A stretch of DNA of 17,862 nt, from contig JABZHP010000002.1 in assembly GCA_015258785.1 (NCBI GenBank), positions 1 to 17,862 on the forward strand, written 5' to 3'. This DNA is from Atopobium sp. GTDB lineage: Bacteria > Actinomycetota > Coriobacteriia > Coriobacteriales > Atopobiaceae. Position 1 is the stretch's first letter. The number at the start of each line of letters is the position of its first letter. Both the position numbers and the translations under genes were made by a program. Shown in pieces: positions 13,534 to 17,862 of the stretch. A model generated the notes under the pieces. That model was not told the DNA's origin. It was given only the letters and a program-made list of their open reading frames with translations, and did not search any database.

Positions 13534-14574
13534 TTATACAAGTGGAATGCGCATAAAACGTGCATACCATACGGCTCTGCGTACATAGGCATAGCGAGCT
13601 CGTGTTGTAGTAGACAAAATAGCACCAAGCAAGGCATGAGCTACCAGTCGCGGAGAAGTTGCTTCAGTGACAATAAGGTGCGCTACAGGATTAGAAAGAA
13701 TCTTGACAATAAAGTTTTCTTTTTCCTCATGGCTGAGCTGGGATTCTTCGTTGAATACAGGATACATATTCATAAGAAGTTTGCTGATCAGGTAGCGACT
13801 AATCAATTTTTGAACTTTTTTGGAGTTTGCAAAGCCAAGATGCTTGGCAAGAGCACCAAGTGCCTGACGCTCTTGGGTAAGTTTATCCATAGCGGCAGTA
13901 ATAGTTTCTTCTTTCTTAGAAGAATCTGCTGGTACATCAACAAAAATTGCTTCTGGGGCGTACGTAACATGTTTTGCAATCTCAAAACAGTAGCCAACAA
14001 AATTGCACTCGCCATCAGTCTCTGGCTCATGCTTAATCTCGGTCAAAATGCGCGTTGAGCACAGCTTTCCGCTCATAGACGTCAAATAAGGAAGCTGCGA
14101 CTCGTCAAATACCTGCAACAATGCAGAAGCTTTTGAACCGAAAGCTTTTTTGCATTCCATAGGTGACTTGGCAGTTTTCATATGCGCAATGACAATATCA
14201 GCTGCTTTAGGTGAACCAACAGGACCCAAAGCGATAGCTGCAGAATAAAGCTCCTGCAAAACGTGGGAATTAAACCTATAAGAAGGCTCAGTGGTAAGCG
14301 TATAAGCTCCACGCGCACGACCCTGAGCAATCTCAAGCGCAACAAAATGGCTAATGCCCGACTGGAACAGGACATCTAAACGAGGCTCTTGATTAGCAAG
14401 GTTATCCAACATGCGAGCAATCTGAGGGTCAGAGCTGTTGTCAACAATGATGAGCTCCCAATGAGGGTATGTCTGCTCTTGAAGTTGCCTAATTACCGTT
14501 CTAATAGCATCAGCATCATTATCAGCGGCCATGAGAACCGAAATCATATGTGGATTGTATGAGCGCTCGTGCAT
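13534..14574 (-). CDS. GT2-like protein lacking the catalytic DXD motif (probable degenerate glycosyltransferase)
   Basis: This 346-residue protein starts like a GT2 enzyme: MISVLMAADNDADAIRTVIR (10-29), then QEQTYPHWELIIVDNSSDPQ (32-51), which matches the 'Q.y.n.EiiivDdgS.D' segment. At the place where GT2 enzymes carry the metal-binding D-x-D, it reads GAYTLTTEPSYRFNSHVLQELY (89-110), with no acidic pair. The remaining 230 residues show no family I recognise; they are soluble, helical and basic near the end (RARYAYVRRAVWYARFMRI). It is not broken by stops or frameshifts, so it is a maintained gene rather than a pseudogene. It may be a non-catalytic partner of a neighbouring glycosyltransferase, or use a metal-independent mechanism. 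A GGGGGA ribosome binding site supports the ATG at 14574, directly after an inverted repeat. Confidence 0.7.
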   Translation of the reverse strand: MHERSYNPHMISVLMAADNDADAIRTVIRQLQEQTYPHWELIIVDNSSDPQIARMLDNLANQEPRLDVLFQSGISHFVALEIAQGRARGAYTLTTEPSYRFNSHVLQELYSAAIALGPVGSPKAADIVIAHMKTAKSPMECKKAFGSKASALLQVFDESQLPYLTSMSGKLCSTRILTEIKHEPETDGECNFVGYCFEIAKHVTYAPEAIFVDVPADSSKKEETITAAMDKLTQERQALGALAKHLGFANSKKVQKLISRYLISKLLMNMYPVFNEESQLSHEEKENFIVKILSNPVAHLIVTEATSPRLVAHALLGAILSTTTRARYAYVRRAVWYARFMRIPLV

Positions 14575-14586
14575 TCCACATCCCCC

Positions 14587-14616
14587 AAACTGGTCCTAAA
14601 TTTTAGATACCAGTTT
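14587..14616. promoter_or_regulatory. Nested inverted repeat just upstream of the degenerate GT2-like gene
   Basis: AAACTGGT (14587-14594) and ACCAGTTT (14609-14616) are perfect arms, and inside them CTAAA/TTTAG (14596-14606) forms a second dyad. On the minus strand the element ends next to the GGGGGA ribosome binding site and contains TAAAAT, a possible -10. It could be an operator or a 5' RNA hairpin. Confidence 0.5.
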
Positions 14617-14664
14617 ACCCATAAAAAGTGAATTAAAAAGACATTTTTATTCTATCAAAATCTC

Positions 14665-14697
14665 TCCACATAACGTGTTTAACTGCTGTTATGTGGA
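14665..14697 (-). terminator. 10-bp hairpin, possible terminator of the LCP-like gene
   Basis: TCCACATAAC (14665-14674) and GTTATGTGGA (14688-14697) are perfect arms around a 13-nt loop, 50 nt after the stop of the LCP-like gene. The T-tract after it on the minus strand is weak (TTTT after five other bases), so termination is plausible but not secure. An operator for the next gene is the alternative. Confidence 0.4.
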
Positions 14698-14746
14698 CAT
14701 CTGACCTGTTTTGTAGGAGCGGCGCTACACACAACGCCCATAACGT

Positions 14747-15487
14747 CTATACGAGCATGCCAACAAGCTTTCCTAAGGCCGTAGGGTCAACGGTAGTGCC
14801 ACTTGAACCTTCAACAACAGGAGCTTCATCATGCTCAAGATTAGACACGCCAATTGGCTGCACAATCTCTACAAGCTCAAGAAGCTGATTGGGCTTCATA
14901 TCGGTAATCATTGAAGACAACAAACTAGAAGCATTGCTTACCAGTGAACGAGCGCCCGAACCAGAAAGTGCCGAGATTTTCTCCCACACATCATCTGTGG
15001 CAATGATAACGTGCGTAATCTTAATGTTGGTGACAGAAGCAAGTGCGCTAACAAAAGCAATCTGACCGTCATCTTTGTAAATATCTGCCAGTGTTTTAGC
15101 ATTTGAGTCTACTTCTGCATACACATCAGTAGGAATAGACACTATATGGCCGGTTCCCTGCGTACGATCAATGACCAAAAGCCGTACAGACTGAAGCGTC
15201 GACTCCCCTGCCTTAAGCGAATTTGTGCTGATAACGGCATAGGTAAGAAAGTCATCATCAGATTGTGTAGTGCCATCCGGATTGCCTGAAACACTTTGGC
15301 TCTTTACAGCCTTGTTAAGCCCATGATCTCCCAAGTGAGACTCAAGCTGCGCGCGATCCCAAAGAGTTACAACAACAATGCCTAAAAGAACAGCAACAAT
15401 GGCAACAACAGCAAGGCCAATCACGTTGGTATAAGGACTCTCGCGCGGGACATCACTGCGCTCAAATCTTTCTCTTTTCCTAAACAT
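14747..15487 (-). CDS. Membrane-anchored protein with a shortened, divergent LytR-CpsA-Psr (LCP)-like domain
   Basis: This 246-residue protein has a basic N-terminus (MFRKRERFERSD), one membrane helix at about 22-43 (NVIGLAVVAIVAVLLGIVVV) and an external domain. Within it, VRLLVIDRTQGTGHIVSIPTDVYAEV (101-126), TLADIYKDDGQIAFVSALASVTNIKITHVI (132-161) and WEKISALSG follow the order of an LCP domain, in which a 'llv.id....vsIPRD.yv' strand precedes 'kl..ay..gG...v..ve..tgi.id.yv'. LCP proteins transfer undecaprenyl-linked glycans to the cell wall. Here the usual arginine in 'SIPRD' is threonine, the 'GG' step is DG, and the protein ends early, so catalytic activity is doubtful. The ATG at 15487 is chosen because GGGAG lies 6 nt upstream. 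About 200 bp without a gene separates it from truA. Its proximity to glycosyltransferase genes fits a cell-surface glycan role. The family call is moderate. Confidence 0.6.
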   Translation of the reverse strand: MFRKRERFERSDVPRESPYTNVIGLAVVAIVAVLLGIVVVTLWDRAQLESHLGDHGLNKAVKSQSVSGNPDGTTQSDDDFLTYAVISTNSLKAGESTLQSVRLLVIDRTQGTGHIVSIPTDVYAEVDSNAKTLADIYKDDGQIAFVSALASVTNIKITHVIIATDDVWEKISALSGSGARSLVSNASSLLSSMITDMKPNQLLELVEIVQPIGVSNLEHDEAPVVEGSSGTTVDPTALGKLVGMLV

Positions 15488-15684
15488 ACTGGCTCCCTGC
15501 CTCACTGTACATCAGCTCTGCAAGAGCTCCTAAAAAGACGCTCTCTTCTATGATGCTATTACTTTGCGAGGGAAACCACCGCACACAATACAAGTGGTAG
15601 AAAAGACTTCGTAAACGGCGCGAGAAGACCGATGAAGCTGGATTGGCACACAGAAACTACGACGCAATCAAGGAACCGAAAGCG

Positions 15685-16581
15685 CTACCAGGGTTGCAAA
15701 ACACCCTCTGGATAACGGACGTCCACAAACGTAAGGCCCTGAGCAGGTGCACAACTGCCAGCAGCAATTCTATTCTGAGCAGCTAGAACCTCGTCGATCC
15801 ACTCAACAGGCCTGTGACCGCGGCCAATCTCAACCAGTGTGCCCACAATCGTGCGCACCATGTTATGCAAGAAGGCGTTACCCGTAATATCAACTGCAAT
15901 GAGTTTCTCGCCAGCCTCTTCAATTTCTTCAACGGTAAGGCGCTCCACAAAACGATGCGTTGGCTTGCCCTCGGCAGAAATTGCCTTGCAGAAGCTCTTG
16001 AAATCGTGCTCTCCCACCAGCGCCTGCGCCGCCTTGTCCATAAGCTCTGCGTCCAAGTGACCGTTGTACCACCACACGTGGTCCCAGCCCAGCACGGGAC
16101 GAGCACTATCTGCACAAATGCGATAGCGGTACGAGCGAGCCTGGGCATCAAAGCGTGCCGAGAAACCCTGTGGGGCACGGAAGAGTTGTCGGATAGAGAT
16201 GTCATCGTCGGTCAGAGCGGTGAGCGAGCGGACGAGTTTCTCGCCAGACAGCGCCAGCTCAGCGCCGTACACGGGAAGGCTCACGTACTGAGCCTGGGCA
16301 TGCACGCCGGCGTCGGTTCTGCCCGCGCAGGTGAGCTCAACCTCTCTGCGTAAAACGGTCTGAAGCGCGCGGCGAAGGTCTCCTGCCACGGTACGCTGGG
16401 TTGGCTGCTCGGCAAAGCCGCAGAATGCAGCGCCGCGATAACCTAGCTGGATGACAAGTGTAGCTTCAGGCTCAGAAGGTGCTTTAGCGAGAGTCTCAGG
16501 AACTGAAGGCTCAGCCGAAGACTCCTCGCATGCATCAAAACTGCAATTTGATGCAATATTTTGTGATGTTTCTGAGTTCAT
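15685..16581 (-). CDS. truA: tRNA pseudouridine(38-40) synthase
   Basis: This 298-residue enzyme converts uridines 38-40 of the tRNA anticodon stem to pseudouridine. The catalytic aspartate is Asp90 in CAGRTDAGVHAQAQYV. Other family motifs are YRGAAFCGFAEQPTQRTVAGDL, the FSARFDAQARSYRYRI strand and the closing FLHNMVRTIVGTLVEIGRG helix. It is about 40 residues longer than usual at the N-terminus; that extension (NSETSQNIASNCSFDACEE onward) is acidic, Ser/Glu/Pro-rich and probably disordered. The ATG at 16581 has AGGGAG 4-5 nt ahead; a longer frame to 16632 lacks such support. The position after ecfT matches the ecfA-ecfA-ecfT-truA order of many Gram-positive bacteria. The usual followers rplM-rpsI are absent. 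Confidence 0.95.
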   Translation of the reverse strand: MNSETSQNIASNCSFDACEESSAEPSVPETLAKAPSEPEATLVIQLGYRGAAFCGFAEQPTQRTVAGDLRRALQTVLRREVELTCAGRTDAGVHAQAQYVSLPVYGAELALSGEKLVRSLTALTDDDISIRQLFRAPQGFSARFDAQARSYRYRICADSARPVLGWDHVWWYNGHLDAELMDKAAQALVGEHDFKSFCKAISAEGKPTHRFVERLTVEEIEEAGEKLIAVDITGNAFLHNMVRTIVGTLVEIGRGHRPVEWIDEVLAAQNRIAAGSCAPAQGLTFVDVRYPEGVLQPW

Positions 16582-16642
16582 GAAGCTCCCTGAAATGACT
16601 TGCCCACTAGAGTGATTGTATCGTAGGCTCAAAGAAAGCGCA

Positions 16643-16654
16643 CGCTACGTAGCG
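16643..16654. repeat. 12-bp perfect palindrome between ecfT and truA
   Basis: CGCTACGTAGCG is fully self-complementary with no spacer. It lies about 60 bp upstream of the truA start and 15 bp before the 19-bp tandem repeat. It may be a transcription-factor site or chance; a TACAAT hexamer on the minus strand nearby could be a truA -10. Confidence 0.4.
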
Positions 16655-16668
16655 ACAAGTGCCAGCGT

Positions 16669-16744
16669 TACAGTGTTGCAAGCTCGCTACAGCGTTGCAA
16701 GGCTGTCCCAGTAATGCAAGATCACTACAGCGTTGCTAAACCAA
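16669..16744. repeat. Four decayed 19-bp tandem repeats across the ecfT stop codon
   Basis: Units start at 16669, 16688, 16707 and 16726, exactly 19 bp apart. Units 1, 2 and 4 share TACAGYGTTGC; units 1 and 2 extend this to TACAGYGTTGCAAG. Unit 3 (CCCAGTAATGCAAG) matches unit 1 at 10 of these 14 positions. Unit 4 lies in the last ecfT codons, and the ecfT stop (16725-16727) spans the unit 3/4 boundary. Confidence 0.7.
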
Positions 16745-17501
16745 TGCACAGCGCCGTCCACAGCAGCAACACTACCCAGTCAACAAGCTGCATTTTTGCA
16801 GAGATACGCGTACGTTTAGCTGCGCCAAGGCAGCGATCTGTCATTGTTTGCGCCATCTGATCTGCGCGCTGAAAGAGCGAGACGGTCAGCGGTACCAAAA
16901 GCGTAAACCACTTTTTGATACGCTCAACAATACCGCCCGATTCAAAATTGAATCCACGTGCCCTCTGAGCTGCTCTAATTCTGTCGAGTTCTTCTAAGGT
17001 AAGCGGAATTGCCCTCAGAGCAATTGAGAGCACAATGCTCAAACCATCAACGTCAACACGAATAAGACGCAGAGGCAGCAACAGTACAGAAAAACCATCA
17101 GCAAGCTGCGTAGGTGTAGTTGTTGACGCAACCGATAAAACCAGCGCCAAGGCAAGCAACACGCGGGCAATAGCTACGGTACTTCTGTAAAAACCCGCCA
17201 CAGAAAGACCAACTGATCCGGAGAAAATGATATCGGGATGTCCAATAAACACCAGCGTATTGGCAGCAAATGATATAAGAAGAATGAACGCTGCAGGCTT
17301 TGCTACGCGCAAAAACTCCGGCAAGCTTACACGAGCACTCCAGAGAAGACTCACGCAAATCAAGGCGAACACCGCAAAGGCAAGTGGCTGCTGTACTGAG
17401 AAGAGAGCAACAATACCCACAAAAGTGGCAACGATTTTTGCCTGCGCTGTCAATGAAGCAAGCGAGAAGTGCTTAAGCAGAGCACAGGGGCACTTAGACA
17501 T
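16725..17501 (-). CDS. ecfT: Energy-coupling factor (ECF) transporter membrane subunit EcfT
   Basis: This 258-residue scaffold subunit links the ATPases to substrate-binding S components for vitamin or metal uptake. Membrane helices fall at about 22-35, 38-54, 68-88, 105-127 and 241-257. The long coupling helices contain SIALRAIPLTLEELDRIRAAQRARGF, with the first conserved Ala-Arg-Gly at 181-183, which docks on an ATPase. The second coupling motif, normally also A-R-G, reads MTDRCLG (220-226), a variation that may still dock. The ATG at 17501 is preferred: GGAGG lies 6 nt upstream and it overlaps the ATPase stop by 8 nt, indicating translational coupling. No S component is in the window, so the transported vitamin is unknown. 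The C-terminus (GLATL) is encoded by one unit of the 19-bp repeat. Confidence 0.93.
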   Translation of the reverse strand: MSKCPCALLKHFSLASLTAQAKIVATFVGIVALFSVQQPLAFAVFALICVSLLWSARVSLPEFLRVAKPAAFILLISFAANTLVFIGHPDIIFSGSVGLSVAGFYRSTVAIARVLLALALVLSVASTTTPTQLADGFSVLLLPLRLIRVDVDGLSIVLSIALRAIPLTLEELDRIRAAQRARGFNFESGGIVERIKKWFTLLVPLTVSLFQRADQMAQTMTDRCLGAAKRTRISAKMQLVDWVVLLLWTALCIGLATL

Positions 17502-17862
17502 AGCAGGCCTCCAAAAGCTCATGCAATACGCTTACAAACAGTGGGCAATCAAGCTGCGCCGCCTCGTATATCTCTGGGGTTGTCTGTGCTTCTTGCACAT
17601 TGACGTCTGCAACAACACGGCCCTTCTCGAGAAACACTACTCTGTCAGCAAAAGGAAGCCATTCGCTTACATCATGGGTGATTGCAAGAACCGCTTTGCC
17701 TTCGTTAGCCAGCTCACGAGCAAGATGCAGCACCTGCGAGCGCGCCTCGCCATCAAGTCCAGACGTTGCCTCATCAAACACCACTGCGTACGTTGCGCAG
17801 GCCAGTGTTCCTGCAAGCGCCGCGCGACGGGCCTGGCCACCAGAAAGCGTCAGCGGAGACGC
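17494..17862 (-). CDS. ECF transporter ATPase, C-terminal part (runs off the window)
   Basis: The frame is open to the window edge and gives 122 residues. It starts inside the ATPase core: signature LTLSGGQARRAALAGTLA, Walker B YAVVFDEATSGLDGEARSQV and H-loop AITHDVSEW. The C-terminal part (ADRVVFLEKGRVVADV) is typical of CbiO/EcfA proteins. The 'DEATSGLD' wording and the overlap with ecfT identify it as one of the two ECF ATPases, probably EcfA2 by position, although EcfA1/A2 cannot be separated without the N-terminal half. The Walker A and Q-loop lie outside the window. An internal GTG at 17784 is not a real start. Confidence 0.9.
   Translation of the reverse strand, partial: ASPLTLSGGQARRAALAGTLACATYAVVFDEATSGLDGEARSQVLHLARELANEGKAVLAITHDVSEWLPFADRVVFLEKGRVVADVNVQEAQTTPEIYEAAQLDCPLFVSVLHELLEACYV

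Noticed and set aside
14665..14697. Possible DnaA boxes in the TCCACATAAC/GTTATGTGGA hairpin
   Set aside because: The arms read TTATGTGGA rather than TTATCCACA, only one pair is present and no dnaA or dnaN gene is nearby.
15814..16353. Plus-strand frame of 179 codons opposite truA
   Set aside because: Shadow of truA with no recognisable domain or ribosome binding site.
16669..16744. CRISPR-like array
   Set aside because: Units are contiguous 19-bp repeats without unique spacers, and no cas gene is present.

Overview
The window looks like chromosomal DNA from an anaerobic, fermentative Gram-positive bacterium of moderate GC content. An Atopobium/Olsenella-type member of the Coriobacteriia is my best guess. 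The support is indirect: an oxygen-sensitive class III ribonucleotide reductase with its activase, an iron-dependent alcohol dehydrogenase, a DegV protein, an orphan PTS EIIA, strong AGGAGG-like ribosome binding sites, and an ecfA-ecfT-truA run that is common in Gram-positive genomes. No tRNA, rRNA, CRISPR array, insertion sequence or prophage gene is visible. Nearly all genes are on the minus strand, so the layout is best read from high to low coordinates.

Region 1 (17862 to 14747, minus): the end of an ECF-transporter ATPase overlaps ecfT, followed by truA. A decayed 19-bp tandem repeat lies across the ecfT stop codon. After truA comes a membrane-anchored protein resembling a shortened LytR-CpsA-Psr (LCP) domain.

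Region 2 (14574 to 11210): a cell-surface glycan cluster with a GT2-like protein that has lost its DXD motif (minus), an intact GT2 enzyme (plus) and a GlfT/rhamnosyltransferase-like GT2 enzyme (minus). The last two are divergently transcribed.

Region 3 (11209 to 7908, minus): anaerobic deoxyribonucleotide synthesis. The 420-bp nrdD upstream region carries two good NrdR boxes 32 bp apart and a potentially structured leader. A strong terminator and a 29-bp inverted repeat lie between nrdD and nrdG. A bidirectional terminator at 7864-7895 separates nrdG from a plus-strand EamA exporter gene.

Region 4 (6689 to 4025, minus): degV, an iron alcohol dehydrogenase gene and an orphan fructose/mannitol-type EIIA gene. 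The EIIA gene is closed by a clear terminator at 3923-3956.

Region 5 (3873 to 1743, minus): a compact operon of a DJ-1/PfpI protein, a UvrX/YqjW-like Y-family DNA polymerase and a small YolD-like protein that overlaps the polymerase gene. A 12-bp dyad resembling a LexA (SOS) site overlaps the predicted -10 of this operon.

Region 6 (1693 to 1, minus): a four-helix membrane protein with an Ala/Pro/Glu-rich tail, then a MacB/LolD-type ABC ATPase and the start of its large FtsX-like permease, which runs off the window.

The observations most worth following are the mutagenesis cassette with its SOS-like operator, the two degenerate enzymes in the glycan region, and the layered regulatory DNA around nrdD and nrdG. 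I did not find a clearly new defence or mobile system.
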